Of a stretch of DNA of 64,000 nucleotides, positions 1 to 9,348 are shown piece by piece. A model generated the notes under the pieces. The model was given only the letters and a program-made list of their open reading frames with translations. It did no database searches and was not told where the DNA came from. Source of the stretch: JANQNX01 sp965601665 (GTDB taxonomy: Bacteria; Pseudomonadota; Gammaproteobacteria; Eutrophobiales; Eutrophobiaceae); the NCBI GenBank assembly GCA_965601665.1, contig OZ271833.1:2294001-2358000 (forward strand), read 5' to 3'. Each line of letters opens with the position of its first letter. Within the stretch, counting starts at the first letter, position 1. The position numbers were made by a program, and so were the translations under genes.

Positions 1-1
1 A

Positions 2-772
2 AACATGCAAAATATTACCCGGCGCAAGTCGCTGCTGGCAGCCGCGCAGCGTGATTTTAACAAGGCCGCTAACGATCTTAGTTTGTATTATCGGGACAGG
101 GAAGGTGAGACCAGGATTGTTGCTGCTTCGCGATTGCCTGAATATGAGCCAGTAGCACAGAACATCAGTGACATACCCGCCATGGTGAATATGAGCGACG
201 CCATCGCCAAGCGTCCCGAGGTCATGACCATTCGCAATACTATTACCAGAACCCTGCGCAGGGTCGAATTAAACCAGAATGACCTGTTGCCGCAGCTCGA
301 CCTGAAACTGGAAATGGCGCAACCGCTAGGCACGGTTGGTGAGGGCGGTGTGTCTCGTGATGATACGGATATCATTATTGGGCTACAGTTTTCGATACCT
401 TTTGAACAGCGTGCCGCGCGCGGGGCGCTGGCTGAAAATGAAGCAAGGCTGACCGCACTTAGACAGGCGGAGCGCTTTATTCAGGACCAGATGCAGCTCG
501 AGGTTAGAAATATTTTGCTGAACCTCAGAACCTCGCAGGAGCTGTTGCAACTATCTATACAGGAGGTTGAGCAAGCCGAGCTGTTGCGCGAAGCCGAGCG
601 CAAACGTTTTCAACAGGGAGCCAGCGATTTCTTTCTGGTGAACATACGCGAACAAACGGCTGCAGAAGCGCGCATACGCTATTACTTTGCAGGTATGCAG
701 CGTGAAATAGCCCAATCCAATTTCGACGCGGCCATGGTTAATCTGGATAAACTTGGCATTAAGAATTATTGA
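2..772 (+). CDS. TolC-family outer-membrane efflux protein, C-terminal part
   Basis: This is the C-terminal part of an outer membrane efflux protein (OEP/TolC family), the outer-membrane duct of tripartite pumps or type I secretion. The reading frame is open to the window edge, so the true start lies upstream and the methionine at position 5 is probably internal. The visible 256 codons show the family pattern: long amphipathic helices rich in Ala, Gln, Glu and Arg, a strand-like stretch near residues 95-135 (QLDLKLEMAQPLG, then IIGLQFSIPF), and a last helical hairpin ending in NLDKLGIKNY. It is convergent with proA. No partner pump genes are visible, so the substrate cannot be stated. Confidence 0.8.
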   Translation, partial: NMQNITRRKSLLAAAQRDFNKAANDLSLYYRDREGETRIVAASRLPEYEPVAQNISDIPAMVNMSDAIAKRPEVMTIRNTITRTLRRVELNQNDLLPQLDLKLEMAQPLGTVGEGGVSRDDTDIIIGLQFSIPFEQRAARGALAENEARLTALRQAERFIQDQMQLEVRNILLNLRTSQELLQLSIQEVEQAELLREAERKRFQQGASDFFLVNIREQTAAEARIRYYFAGMQREIAQSNFDAAMVNLDKLGIKNY

Positions 773-804
773 TAGTCACTCTGTTGTTGAGCTGGCCAGC
801 AATA

Positions 805-2061
805 CTAGGTTCTGATATGGCCGTCGCCGATAACAATATATTTTTTTGACGTTAGTCCATCCAGCCCTACCGGTCCGCGCGCATGAAACTTGTCTGTGCT
901 GATACCGATCTCGGCGCCCAGTCCATATTCAAATCCATCGGCAAAACGGGTTGATGCATTTACCATGACGGAGCTGGAATCCACTTCTCGCAGGAAACGA
1001 TTAGCATTGACCAGGTTTTCCGTCACGATAGCATCAGTATGTTGTGAGCCAAAATGGTTGATATGCGTAATGGCCTCATCAATATCAGAAACAATTTTCA
1101 TCGACAGTATGGGTGCCAGGTATTCAGCGCCATAATCTTCCTCAGTGGCCAACCTGATATTGCCTAGTTGTTTTGCAGTCTGTTCGCAGCCCCTTATTTC
1201 TACTCCGGCTTCGTCATAAAGCGGTTTCAATTGCTCCAGTACCGCGACCGCAACATCGTTTGCGACCAGCAGTGACTCCATCGTGTTGCAGGTGCCATAA
1301 CGTTGAGTCTTCGCATTAAAAGCAATGCGCACCGCCTTGTCGATGTTCGCATGCTTGTCGATAAATACATGGCAAACACCATCAAGGTGTTTGATAACCG
1401 GCATCATGGCTTCCTTGCTAACACGCTCAATGAGCCCTTTACCGCCGCGGGGAACGATAACATCGACGAGTTCCGGCATGGTCAACAGTACCCCGACTGC
1501 GGCACGGTCGGCCGTTGCTATTACCTGCACGGTGTCTTCCGGAAGCCCGGCATCACGCAGGCCCATATGAATACAATCGGCAATTGCCTGATTGGAATGC
1601 AAGGCCTCGGAACCGCCACGGAGTATGGTCGCGTTACCTGATTTCAGGCATAAGCCTGCTGCATCAGCAGTGACGTTTGGTCTTGATTCGTAAATAATGC
1701 CAACCACGCCAAGCGGAACCTGCATTTGACCAACCTGAATACCGCTTGGCCTTGGTGCCATATTGGATATTGTGCCAATGGGGTCGGGCAGAGTTGCAAT
1801 CTGTTGCAGCCCCTCTGCCATGGCATCCAGCCTGTTGTCATTTAATACCAATCGGTCGAGCAGTGCTGCATCAAGCTTGTTCTCTTGCGCAGTCTTCACA
1901 TCCTGCGCGTTTGCATCGAATAATTTGTCGCGATGATCAAGCAGGTTCGTGGCAATGGCCTGCAATGCATCGTTTTTGTCTGCGGTACCGGCACGCGCAA
2001 TATGGCTGGCTGCTTTGCTGGCGCGCTGCCCAACGTCATGCATGTATTGTTTGATATTCAT
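805..2061 (-). CDS. proA: Gamma-glutamyl phosphate reductase (ProA)
   Basis: ProA reduces gamma-glutamyl phosphate to glutamate semialdehyde with NADPH, the second step of proline synthesis in the cytoplasm. The 418-residue length matches the family. Visible signatures are [17 protein letters not shown] near residue 120, the VPRGGKGLI segment, and the catalytic cysteine near residue 257 in [10 protein letters not shown]. The start codon overlaps the holA stop (ATGA), so it is the last gene of a leuS-lptE-holA-proA transcript. proB is not in the window. In many gammaproteobacteria nadD follows holA; here proA occupies that place. Confidence 0.95.
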   Translation of the reverse strand: MNIKQYMHDVGQRASKAASHIARAGTADKNDALQAIATNLLDHRDKLFDANAQDVKTAQENKLDAALLDRLVLNDNRLDAMAEGLQQIATLPDPIGTISNMAPRPSGIQVGQMQVPLGVVGIIYESRPNVTADAAGLCLKSGNATILRGGSEALHSNQAIADCIHMGLRDAGLPEDTVQVIATADRAAVGVLLTMPELVDVIVPRGGKGLIERVSKEAMMPVIKHLDGVCHVFIDKHANIDKAVRIAFNAKTQRYGTCNTMESLLVANDVAVAVLEQLKPLYDEAGVEIRGCEQTAKQLGNIRLATEEDYGAEYLAPILSMKIVSDIDEAITHINHFGSQHTDAIVTENLVNANRFLREVDSSSVMVNASTRFADGFEYGLGAEIGISTDKFHARGPVGLDGLTSKKYIVIGDGHIRT

Positions 2062-3092
2062 AGTAAGAATTTTTTGTTCGTGGCCTGCATGCCCGCTACA
2101 GCCAGCAGTAACAGTGTTAACTGGTCCCAGGCATAGTCCTTATTGCTGCTTTTCATCGTCCTGTCGATGCGGGCGCAATACGTTAGCAGATGCTGCAGCT
2201 TTTTACATGTATGACGTTTCAGGATTGCCGTCAGGGCCCGCTTTTTTTGATCCCAGATGCGATACGTATTGAATAACCTGTCAAGGTTAGTGCCCTGATC
2301 GCTTTCTGATGCAATCGAGCATGTTCTCCTGAAATCCCACATGAAAGCACCAAATAGCGCCAGTGGTTCAGCTCCTTCCCTGCGTAAACCGGATAGCATG
2401 GTCAGCGTACGGTCTACGTTGCCCAGGTAGGCGCTTTCTATCATGTCGAAAACATCATAGCGTGAGCTGTCGGCAACCGTCGTCAATATGTCGGTTGTCT
2501 CGATGGTGTCCTTGTTTATTAGTAGCAACAGCTTGTCAATTTCCTGTCTGGCAGCCAGCAGATTGCCTTCAACACGTTGCGCAACAAGCCTTGCTGCATC
2601 CATGGTAATGCGCCTGTTGGAGGCCTGTAGCCGGGACTGGATCCAGCCGGGTAGTTGGGCCGGATTGACCGGCCATACCTGTATGAGGGCGCCAGTCTGT
2701 TCAAGCAGCTTAACCCATTTATTGTTTTGCGCTGCTCGATCCATTTTATCTGCACTAATAATTAACAGAGTGTCCGGGTTATCAGCCTCAACAAAGTCAA
2801 CGATAGCCTTGCCACCTTCCTTGCCAGGTTTAGGCGATCCCATGCGCAATTCTATTATTCGTTTGCTTGCAAACAAGGAGAGGTTGTCGCCAGCATGATG
2901 CAAAGCGCTCCAGTCGAAAGCCTTATCTACATTAAAAACAGAACGCTCCTCATAGCCATTATGCCTGGCAGCCTGGCGTATTGAGTCTATACATTCGAGT
3001 TTTTGCAGTGGTTCATCGCCGCTAATAAAATAAACGGCAGCGAGTTCTCCACGTTTGAGATGGGAAGGGAGCTGCTCGGGACGCAGGCGCAT
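2058..3092 (-). CDS. holA: DNA polymerase III delta subunit (HolA)
   Basis: HolA is the delta subunit of the clamp loader, which opens the beta clamp during replication. The 344-residue protein begins [12 protein letters not shown] and has the family's [15 protein letters not shown] segment near residue 20 (here [12 protein letters not shown]), a RIIELR motif and C-terminal helical collar sequences. It lies 9 bp after lptE and overlaps proA by 4 bp, so translation is probably coupled. The leuS-lptE-holA order is conserved across gammaproteobacteria and supports the call. Confidence 0.93.
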   Translation of the reverse strand: MRLRPEQLPSHLKRGELAAVYFISGDEPLQKLECIDSIRQAARHNGYEERSVFNVDKAFDWSALHHAGDNLSLFASKRIIELRMGSPKPGKEGGKAIVDFVEADNPDTLLIISADKMDRAAQNNKWVKLLEQTGALIQVWPVNPAQLPGWIQSRLQASNRRITMDAARLVAQRVEGNLLAARQEIDKLLLLINKDTIETTDILTTVADSSRYDVFDMIESAYLGNVDRTLTMLSGLRREGAEPLALFGAFMWDFRRTCSIASESDQGTNLDRLFNTYRIWDQKKRALTAILKRHTCKKLQHLLTYCARIDRTMKSSNKDYAWDQLTLLLLAVAGMQATNKKFLL

Positions 3093-3101
3093 AGATATGG
3101 G

Positions 3102-3626
3102 TTACGGTTTACTTGTTACTGCCTGCAAGCGGCGTAATACCTGGCTGGAGGTTCTGAACACAAGGTCTTCACGAATGACAGTCTCTTCAGACGCTGCACC
3201 AAGTACTGCGCCCTCGTCCAGCGTGTAATCTCGTGACAATGTTATGCGCTCATCGCCAATCAGGGCTTCGCCATCCGGTTTACGCACTTCCATTCCCGCA
3301 CCGTAGGTGATGAGAAACTCTTCAACCTTGCCAGTGACAGGGGAAACGCTTAGCACCGAACGCTCGAAACGTTCGCCGCTTAATTCAAGGACATAGTCTG
3401 CCTGTTGTGGCGATTCGGTAATTGTAGCGCCGGCGCCCTCAAGCTGAAGCTGCACCTGTTCCATCAGTTGCGAAGCGCCCTTGTTATCCAGATAAACGAC
3501 AGCGTCAGCAAAGCCTTTCATCTGGCTGCCGCGCAGCTGGAAGCCACATGCTGTTGTGATAGACAGTAGCAGCAGGATCGAAAGTCTGATCATGAAGTTA
3601 TGTCTACCGTTCATATAGCCAAGCAT
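3102..3626 (-). CDS. lptE: LPS-assembly lipoprotein LptE
   Basis: LptE is an outer-membrane lipoprotein that plugs the LptD barrel and helps deliver lipopolysaccharide to the cell surface. A hydrophobic signal ends in a lipobox-like LSITTACGFQLRG, giving an N-terminal lipidated cysteine. The longest frame has a short extension before the signal; starting at the internal methionine at 3593 (MIRLS) gives a more canonical lipoprotein signal of about 15 residues, and no strong Shine-Dalgarno sequence decides between them. It sits between leuS (5 bp) and holA (9 bp), the usual place for this gene. Confidence 0.88.
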   Translation of the reverse strand: MLGYMNGRHNFMIRLSILLLLSITTACGFQLRGSQMKGFADAVVYLDNKGASQLMEQVQLQLEGAGATITESPQQADYVLELSGERFERSVLSVSPVTGKVEEFLITYGAGMEVRKPDGEALIGDERITLSRDYTLDEGAVLGAASEETVIREDLVFRTSSQVLRRLQAVTSKP

Positions 3627-3631
3627 ACCAT

Positions 3632-6085
3632 CTAAGTGGCAACAATGTTCACCAGTCTGCCGGGAACGACGATCACCTTTCTAATTTGTTTGCCTGCAAT
3701 ATTACGGGCAACGTTCTCCTCTGCCATTGCAGCGGCCTCAATCGTTTGTTTTGCCGCATCCCTGGGCGTCTTTATTTTTCCACGAAGCTTGCCGTTGACC
3801 TGTACCACGATTTCTATTTCATTTTGCTCCAGTGCGGCCGGGTCTGACCTCGGCCAGGCGGCATCAATCAGTGGTTCGGTATGGCCCAGCGCCTGCCAAA
3901 GTGCATCCGTAATGTGCGGTACAATCGGTGACAGCAGTAACACCGCCGTCTCCAGACCTTCCCGCATTAATGCGTCATCATTGGCGTTCGTTTTCTCTGC
4001 TCGTGCTAATGCATTTACCATTTCCATGACGGCAGCGATAGCTGTATTAAATGTATAACGCCGGCCAATATCGTCATTAACCTTGTCAATGGTCAGGTGT
4101 ATCTTGCGGCGCAATTCCTTTTGTGCGTCTGATAACTCATCCTTGTTTAATTCAGCGGTCTCCCCGTTGTCGATATGATTGCTTGCCATTTTCCACAGGC
4201 GTTTAAGAAAACGGTAAGCACCTTCAACACCGGTATCTGACCATTCGAGGCTTTGCTCAGGTGGCGATGCAAACATCATGAAGAGCCTGACCGTGTCCGC
4301 GCCATACTTATCAATAAGCGTTTGTGGATCAACGGTATTGCCCTTTGACTTTGACATCTTAACGCCATCCTTAAGGACCATGCCCTGTGTTAGCAGGTTC
4401 GTAAAAGGTTCATCGCAGTTGATCAGGCCAAGGTCGCGCATTAATTTATGGAAGAAGCGGGCATATAACAGGTGCAGGATCGCATGTTCGATGCCGCCAA
4501 TATACTGGTCAACCGGCAACCAGTAATTGGCGCGGTCATCAAGCATTGCCTCGGCGTTGTCTGGACAGCAGTAGCGCGTAAAGTACCAGGATGACTCGAA
4601 GAAAGTATCAAACGTGTCTGTTTCCCGCTCTGCCGCACCACTGCCATCAGGCGCCTCTGTCTGAATAAAATCAGGCATCGATTTTATTGGCGAGCTTATC
4701 CCTTCAAATTCGACATCTTCGGGCAGTACAACGGGCAGGTCATCTTCCGGAACGGCTAATGCGTCGCCATTGGCCGTGTTAATTATCGGGATCGGGCAGC
4801 CCCAGTAGCGCTGCCTTGAGATTCCCCAGTCTCGCAAGCGGTAGTTGATTTTTCGCTTGCCACAATTGTTTTGTTCAACAAAGTCGGCAATAGCGTTGCA
4901 GGCCTCATTTGAAGCAAGGCCGTCGAATTGCCCCGAGTTCTTTAAAACGCCCCTGTCGGTGAATGCCTGTTCTGAAACGTCCAGTTCACTGCCGTCGGCA
5001 GGATAAATCACCGGTTTTAACGGGATGTCATATTGTTGCGCGAACTCCCAGTCTCGCTGGTCGTGTGCCGGTACCGCCATGACTGCGCCGGTGCCATAGC
5101 CCATCAATACGAAGTTGGCGACCCACAATGGCACGATATCACCGCTGACAGGATGCCGAATATTAATATGAAGCGGCAGCCCCTTTTTCTCCATTGTTTC
5201 TATATCCAGTTCGGAAGTGCTGCCGCTCTTGCATTCCTCAATAAAGGCGCGCAGCTCAGTGTTGTTTTCTGCTGCGGCATGCGCCAGCGGGTGCTCTGCC
5301 GCGACCGCAAGATAACTAACGCCCATAATGGTGTCAGGCCGGGTAGTATAAATGGTCAGCGTCTCTTCAGAGTCCACGACCTTGAAGTCGACCTCCACGC
5401 CTTCCGAACGCCCTATCCAGTTTGCCTGCATGGTCCTGACAGCGTCAGGCCAGCCAGGAAGATTTTCCAGGCCTTCGAGCAACTCGTCAGCATAAGCGGT
5501 GATTTTCAGAAACCACTGCGGAATTTCTCGGCGTTCTACTGTCGCCCCGGAACGCCACCCCTTGCCATCAATGACCTGTTCGTTCGCCAGCACGGTCTGG
5601 TCAACCGGATCCCAGTTGACTGTGGCTGTTTTTTTGTAGACCAGCCCCTTCTCATAGAGCCTGGTGAAGAACCACTGTTCCCAGCGGTAATAATCCGGGT
5701 CACAGGTTGCCAGCTCTCTGTCCCAGTCATAGGCAAAGCCCAGTCTTTGGAGCTGGCCACGCATGTAGTCGATATTTTCATACGTCCATTTGGCAGGTGG
5801 CACATTATTTTTGATCGCAGCACCTTCGGCAGGGAGTCCAAAGGCATCCCAACCCATTGGCTGCAATACATTCTTGCCCTGCATGCGCTGGTAACGGCTG
5901 ATGACATCGCCAATAGTGTAGTTTCGGACATGACCCATGTGCAGCTTGCCGCTGGGATAGGGGAACATCGACAAACAGTAGAATTTCTCTTTGTCAGGCT
6001 CTTCAGTTGCTTTAAAGGCGTGGCTTGAATCCCACTTGTCCTGGATGTTTTTTTCAATTATTTCGGGACGATACTCTTGTTCCAT
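3632..6085 (-). CDS. leuS: Leucyl-tRNA synthetase (LeuS)
   Basis: LeuS charges tRNA-Leu with leucine. It is a class I synthetase with the HIGH-type motif HMGH in [17 protein letters not shown] near residue 45 and KMSKS in [11 protein letters not shown] near residue 578, separated by the editing domain ([16 protein letters not shown] and [15 protein letters not shown]). The frame extends upstream to 6190, but the start at 6085 ([15 protein letters not shown]) fits the family N-terminus and gives 817 residues. The extra upstream residues are hydrophobic and cysteine-rich and look like translated leader. First gene of the leuS-lptE-holA-proA operon. Confidence 0.96.
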   Translation of the reverse strand: MEQEYRPEIIEKNIQDKWDSSHAFKATEEPDKEKFYCLSMFPYPSGKLHMGHVRNYTIGDVISRYQRMQGKNVLQPMGWDAFGLPAEGAAIKNNVPPAKWTYENIDYMRGQLQRLGFAYDWDRELATCDPDYYRWEQWFFTRLYEKGLVYKKTATVNWDPVDQTVLANEQVIDGKGWRSGATVERREIPQWFLKITAYADELLEGLENLPGWPDAVRTMQANWIGRSEGVEVDFKVVDSEETLTIYTTRPDTIMGVSYLAVAAEHPLAHAAAENNTELRAFIEECKSGSTSELDIETMEKKGLPLHINIRHPVSGDIVPLWVANFVLMGYGTGAVMAVPAHDQRDWEFAQQYDIPLKPVIYPADGSELDVSEQAFTDRGVLKNSGQFDGLASNEACNAIADFVEQNNCGKRKINYRLRDWGISRQRYWGCPIPIINTANGDALAVPEDDLPVVLPEDVEFEGISSPIKSMPDFIQTEAPDGSGAAERETDTFDTFFESSWYFTRYCCPDNAEAMLDDRANYWLPVDQYIGGIEHAILHLLYARFFHKLMRDLGLINCDEPFTNLLTQGMVLKDGVKMSKSKGNTVDPQTLIDKYGADTVRLFMMFASPPEQSLEWSDTGVEGAYRFLKRLWKMASNHIDNGETAELNKDELSDAQKELRRKIHLTIDKVNDDIGRRYTFNTAIAAVMEMVNALARAEKTNANDDALMREGLETAVLLLSPIVPHITDALWQALGHTEPLIDAAWPRSDPAALEQNEIEIVVQVNGKLRGKIKTPRDAAKQTIEAAAMAEENVARNIAGKQIRKVIVVPGRLVNIVAT

Positions 6086-6164
6086 TGCGTACTTCTTAAA
6101 CTGTCGATGTGCGCAAGCATACCTAGGGCAACGACAGCCGACAAGGACGCCAGGAAGGAAAAGC

Positions 6165-6206
6165 AGAAAAAGAAATCCCGCTGTCGACATCCCTGTCTGC
6201 AGCGGG
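6165..6206 (-). terminator. Possible terminator after the comEA-like gene
   Basis: Read on the minus strand, CCCGCTG and CAGCGGG (6200-6206 and 6177-6183) can pair across a loop of about 16 bases and are followed by ATTTCTTTTT. It lies between the stop of the comEA-like gene and the start of leuS, so it could separate the two transcripts. The loop is long for an intrinsic terminator, so this is tentative. Confidence 0.4.
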
Positions 6207-6283
6207 CAAGCCCCACCATCCCTGGTGGCCAGGATCCGATCTCGGCAGAAACCGGGTTTAGGATCACATACTCAGCTAAGTGG

Positions 6284-6547
6284 TTAGTTATCGGCTACAG
6301 TCAGGAATTCGCGCTGTTTATCCAGCGTGCTTTCGCCTATGCCCTTGATATTGGACAGGTCGTCCACCGATTTAAAAGGACCGTTCTTTTCACGATAATT
6401 GATTATCGCCTCGGCCTTTTTTTCACCAACACCACTAATCGTCATTAGCGTCTCCTTGTCGGCGGTATTGATATTTATCGGCTCGGCAAAACCGGTTATC
6501 GGTAATAACAGTAGTAATGAGAGGAAAAGGTGTTTGATAACTTTCAT
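6284..6547 (-). CDS. ComEA-like helix-hairpin-helix protein
   Basis: A small exported DNA-binding protein of 87 residues. An N-terminal signal peptide (MKVIKHLFLSLLLLLPITGFA) is followed by two helix-hairpin-helix motifs: INTADKETLMTISGVGEKKA, then VDDLSNIKGIGESTLDKQR. This is the layout of ComEA, which binds incoming DNA in the periplasm during transformation, and of many short ComEA-like proteins of unproven role. No other competence genes are in the window. A good Shine-Dalgarno (GGGAGC) precedes the ATG. Cellular role uncertain. Confidence 0.85.
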   Translation of the reverse strand: MKVIKHLFLSLLLLLPITGFAEPININTADKETLMTISGVGEKKAEAIINYREKNGPFKSVDDLSNIKGIGESTLDKQREFLTVADN

Positions 6548-6857
6548 AGTTAAGCTCCCTGTTGTATTTGTTAATTCCCTTTAACAATCTAGCGATCATA
6601 AAGTAGCAGGCGCATTTACACTAAACAATGCCCTGAAAAGAGGATTTTATTTGCTTCACGTTTTCATTCCTAAAGATGATGTTACGAAAAAGATCCGGCA
6701 GCCGTCTCACTTTAGCTGGTTAATTAAGCGCGTGACAGTATTTGCCTGGAAGCTTGTAATCCCGTTTTTTCACGTAATAACCAGATGATAAATGTGCAAC
6801 ATTTTCAATTCCTTATTTGTCGGGGAAGAGCGATCTTGTAATAAAAATGTAATATTT
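6548..6857. other. Intergenic leader upstream of the porin
   Basis: About 460 bases separate the comEA-like gene from the porin. Only the half facing the porin shows interpretable signals (phased Pho half-sites from 6837). The rest is AT-rich, with no open frame or RNA gene I can support. Confidence 0.5.
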
Positions 6858-6875
6858 CTGTCACTTATCTGTCAT
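6837..6875 (+). promoter_or_regulatory. Tandem Pho boxes upstream of the porin
   Basis: Four TGTMAY-type half-sites start at 6837 (TGTAAT), 6848 (TGTAAT), 6859 (TGTCAC) and 6870 (TGTCAT), exactly 11 bp apart. The downstream pair, CTGTCACTTATCTGTCAT at 6858-6875, matches the classical PhoB box of two 7-bp direct repeats with a 4-bp spacer. A weak -10 candidate (AAGAAT, 6886-6891) lies 10 bp after the box, as expected when PhoB replaces the -35 contact. The predicted leader to the porin ATG is about 115 nt. Confidence 0.85.
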
Positions 6876-7011
6876 CAACGCATACAAGAATTTACGACGG
6901 TAATGGAATTGCCATAAATCTGCGTCACGTTTTTACCATAAGGAATTGTAAGACAGGTGAAAAGTTTCATCAGTAAAGTTAACCGACAATTACAACAACA
7001 GGATCTATTTA

Positions 7012-8430
7012 ATGAAATCTCTATTAACAAGTACCAAATATTTTGCCGCTAGCGCACTGCTTGTCATTGCTACCGCAAGTTCGAGTGCCAATGCTGCTGA
7101 CAAGGCGCTGCTTGATATCCTCCTGGAAAATGGTGCGATAACAAAAGATCAACACGAGGAGTTAATGAAAAAAGAAAGCCTCAGCGCCGGGGACTTTCAG
7201 CCAACCGAGGAGTTGGTGCAACAGAAAGTCGACGAGGCGCTAGAGAAAAAAGTGGATGAAGAATTCCCGGTCAAGGTTAGCTACGGTAAAAAGGGCTTCC
7301 GTCTTGAATCTCGTGACGGAAACTTTTCAACAAATCTGCAATGGCGTGCCCAGATGCGCTTCACTACGCCGACGAGAAGCGATCCTAGAGATATTGGTGA
7401 TTTTACTGGTAACAGGGAAAACACGTCAGAACTCCGTCGGGTGCGTATGAAGATCGGTGGTCACGGCTTCCGACCCTGGCTGGGGTATTATTTTGAGGTT
7501 GATCTGCAACCAACACGCGATACCGGCGATAGTGGCGCGAGCGCGAGCTCCCGAGTTATTGACTGGCGTATCACCGCCGATAAGTATGACTGGTTAGGCT
7601 TGCGAATCGGTCAGTGGAAGATTGACTACAACAGGGAACGTGTGGATTCCTCCGGCCGTCAACAGTTCGTCGAACGTTCTATCGTGAATCGACAGTTTAC
7701 TATTGACCGTCAAATGGGGGCCCAGGCGCGCGGTCGTTTATTCAAGGGCACCAATGCCGACTTACGTTACTATGCCGGCCTGTTTACCGGTGAAGGCCGC
7801 GGTGTACAAAACGACGATGCAAACATGATGTTCGCAAGCCGGGTGCAGTGGAATTTTCTGGGCCGCGATCTCAAGTTGCGACAGACAGACGTTGAATACA
7901 CCAAGAAACCGACTGGCACCATATCGTTTGGTTATGCGTCAAATGAAGGCAGGTGTACCCGCTGGTCTTCCAGCGGTTGCGGCAACCTGGATGGCTTTGA
8001 AAGACCAGCTGACGCGTCTAACAACCAATATAAAATTGAACAGTTCACCCAGGGCTCCGCTTTTAAATACAGGGGCTTTGCCTGGCAACAGGAATATCAC
8101 TGGAAAACCATCGATGATAACGTCAACGGCACTACCAGTGATATGGAAGGCGGCTTGGCTCAGATGGGTTATTTCTTCCATTACCTGGTGCCAGCCATTC
8201 CCAAAGAGCTTGAAATTGCTGGCCGCTATGCCTTTGTCGATGAACCAAACGAGGCAAATGTAGAAAGAAACAACAGACGCGAGGAATTTACGCTTGCTGC
8301 CAACTGGTTCTTCTCGGGCCATAACAACAAGATCACGGCCGATTATTCCTACCTGACCCTGGAGGACACGGTTGCGGTTCGTGACGTCAATGACAGTCGG
8401 TTTCGATTGCAATACGACGTATCATTCTAG
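7012..8430 (+). CDS. Phosphate-selective porin (OprP/OprO family)
   Basis: A 472-residue outer-membrane beta-barrel of the OprO/OprP porin type, likely to admit phosphate or polyphosphate. A signal peptide (to about residue 28, ending SSANAA) precedes a short helical segment (ALLDILLENGAITKDQHEEL) and then barrel strands such as LQWRAQMRFT, YYFEVDLQ and FGYASN. The C-terminus LQYDVSF ends in phenylalanine, as expected for assembly by BamA. The tandem Pho boxes upstream and phoBR-pst genes downstream support a phosphate role; the selectivity itself is inferred. Shine-Dalgarno AGGAT lies near 6999. Confidence 0.88.
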   Translation: MKSLLTSTKYFAASALLVIATASSSANAADKALLDILLENGAITKDQHEELMKKESLSAGDFQPTEELVQQKVDEALEKKVDEEFPVKVSYGKKGFRLESRDGNFSTNLQWRAQMRFTTPTRSDPRDIGDFTGNRENTSELRRVRMKIGGHGFRPWLGYYFEVDLQPTRDTGDSGASASSRVIDWRITADKYDWLGLRIGQWKIDYNRERVDSSGRQQFVERSIVNRQFTIDRQMGAQARGRLFKGTNADLRYYAGLFTGEGRGVQNDDANMMFASRVQWNFLGRDLKLRQTDVEYTKKPTGTISFGYASNEGRCTRWSSSGCGNLDGFERPADASNNQYKIEQFTQGSAFKYRGFAWQQEYHWKTIDDNVNGTTSDMEGGLAQMGYFFHYLVPAIPKELEIAGRYAFVDEPNEANVERNNRREEFTLAANWFFSGHNNKITADYSYLTLEDTVAVRDVNDSRFRLQYDVSF

Positions 8431-8443
8431 GATAGTGTGAGTG

Positions 8444-8477
8444 ACAGGCGGGCAATTAACATTGCCCGCCTGTTTTT
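8444..8477 (+). terminator. Intrinsic terminator after the porin
   Basis: A perfect 13-bp stem (ACAGGCGGGCAAT at 8444-8456, ATTGCCCGCCTGT at 8461-8473) with a TAAC loop is followed by a U run. It separates the porin from phoB. Confidence 0.92.
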
Positions 8478-8565
8478 CTGTCTCGGGTCGGGGCTTCCTG
8501 AGAGTCAGCGCTATAGTTAGCTACAAGCACGTAGTTTAAGTAAGTTCTTAAATCTCGTGATTTTG

Positions 8566-8621
8566 TTGTAATTATTTCGAGTCTTTTCCGTAATGAAGAT
8601 GTAATATCTTTGTTATCTAAT
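8566..8621 (+). promoter_or_regulatory. Phased Pho half-sites and -10 of phoBR
   Basis: Half-sites TTGTAAT (8566), CCGTAAT (8588), ATGTAAT (8599) and TTGTTAT (8610) lie in 11-bp register, with one register position (8577) unoccupied. The pair at 8588-8605 is followed 10 bp later by TCTAAT (8616-8621), a 5/6 match to the -10 consensus. This suggests PhoB autoregulation. The predicted start of transcription is near 8628, only a few bases before the phoB ATG. Confidence 0.75.
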
Positions 8622-8631
8622 ACGCAGCATC

Positions 8632-9339
8632 ATGGATGCAGAATTGCCCAAGCTTAAAGACAAGATTCTGATCGTAGAGGATGAAGAAGCCATACGAGAT
8701 ATGCTTGGCTATGCTCTCATGAAAGAAGGCTATCAATGTAATGAAGCCAATGATGTTGGCGAAGCGCGTAACATGCTCGAGTCTGACCGACCTAATCTAA
8801 TCCTTCTGGACTGGATGTTGCCAGGCATGAGTGGTATTGATTACGCGCGCAGACTTCGCACAGTGCCAGAGACCCGCGACATCCCGATTATCATGTTGAC
8901 CGCGAAAGGTGAGGAAGCCGATAAGGTGCGAGGCCTGGAAACGGGTGCCGACGATTACATCACCAAGCCATTCTCTACCAAGGAATTAATTGCCAGGGTA
9001 AAGGCTGTATTACGACGATATTCAAATGCCGACCAGTCCGGTATAGTTGAAATAGAAGGACTTACGCTGGATCCGGATACTTACCGGGTTACAGCCGGTG
9101 GCGAAATTATTGAAATCAGCCCAACTGAATTTAAACTGCTACACTTTTTTATTGGTCATCCGGAGCGGGTTTACAGTCGCTCACAGGTGCTGGATCAGGT
9201 TTGGGGTGAAAATGTATACGTCGAGGAAAGAACAGTAGATGTGCACATTCGACGACTTAGGCAAACGCTCGAGCCCTACGGGTTTGACAAGTACATCCAG
9301 ACTGTACGCAGCGTGGGGTACCGCTTCTCTACCAGGTAG
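8632..9339 (+). CDS. phoB: Phosphate response regulator PhoB
   Basis: PhoB is the OmpR-type response regulator that activates phosphate-starvation genes. The receiver domain (residues about 10-125) has the acidic pair in IVEDEE, the phosphoacceptor Asp60 in LLDWMLPG, and the conserved Thr and Lys (MLTAKGE, YITKPF). The C-terminal winged-helix domain carries [11 protein letters not shown] and [13 protein letters not shown]. The 235-residue length is a few residues over the usual because of the N-terminus [10 protein letters not shown]. No Shine-Dalgarno is visible. It is followed by phoR after 9 bp. Confidence 0.96.
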   Translation: MDAELPKLKDKILIVEDEEAIRDMLGYALMKEGYQCNEANDVGEARNMLESDRPNLILLDWMLPGMSGIDYARRLRTVPETRDIPIIMLTAKGEEADKVRGLETGADDYITKPFSTKELIARVKAVLRRYSNADQSGIVEIEGLTLDPDTYRVTAGGEIIEISPTEFKLLHFFIGHPERVYSRSQVLDQVWGENVYVEERTVDVHIRRLRQTLEPYGFDKYIQTVRSVGYRFSTR

Positions 9340-9348
9340 TTTGTTCCA

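Noticed and set aside
5033..6028. A 331-codon open frame on the plus strand
   Set aside because: It lies wholly inside leuS on the other strand, shows no family features and mirrors the codon pattern of leuS.
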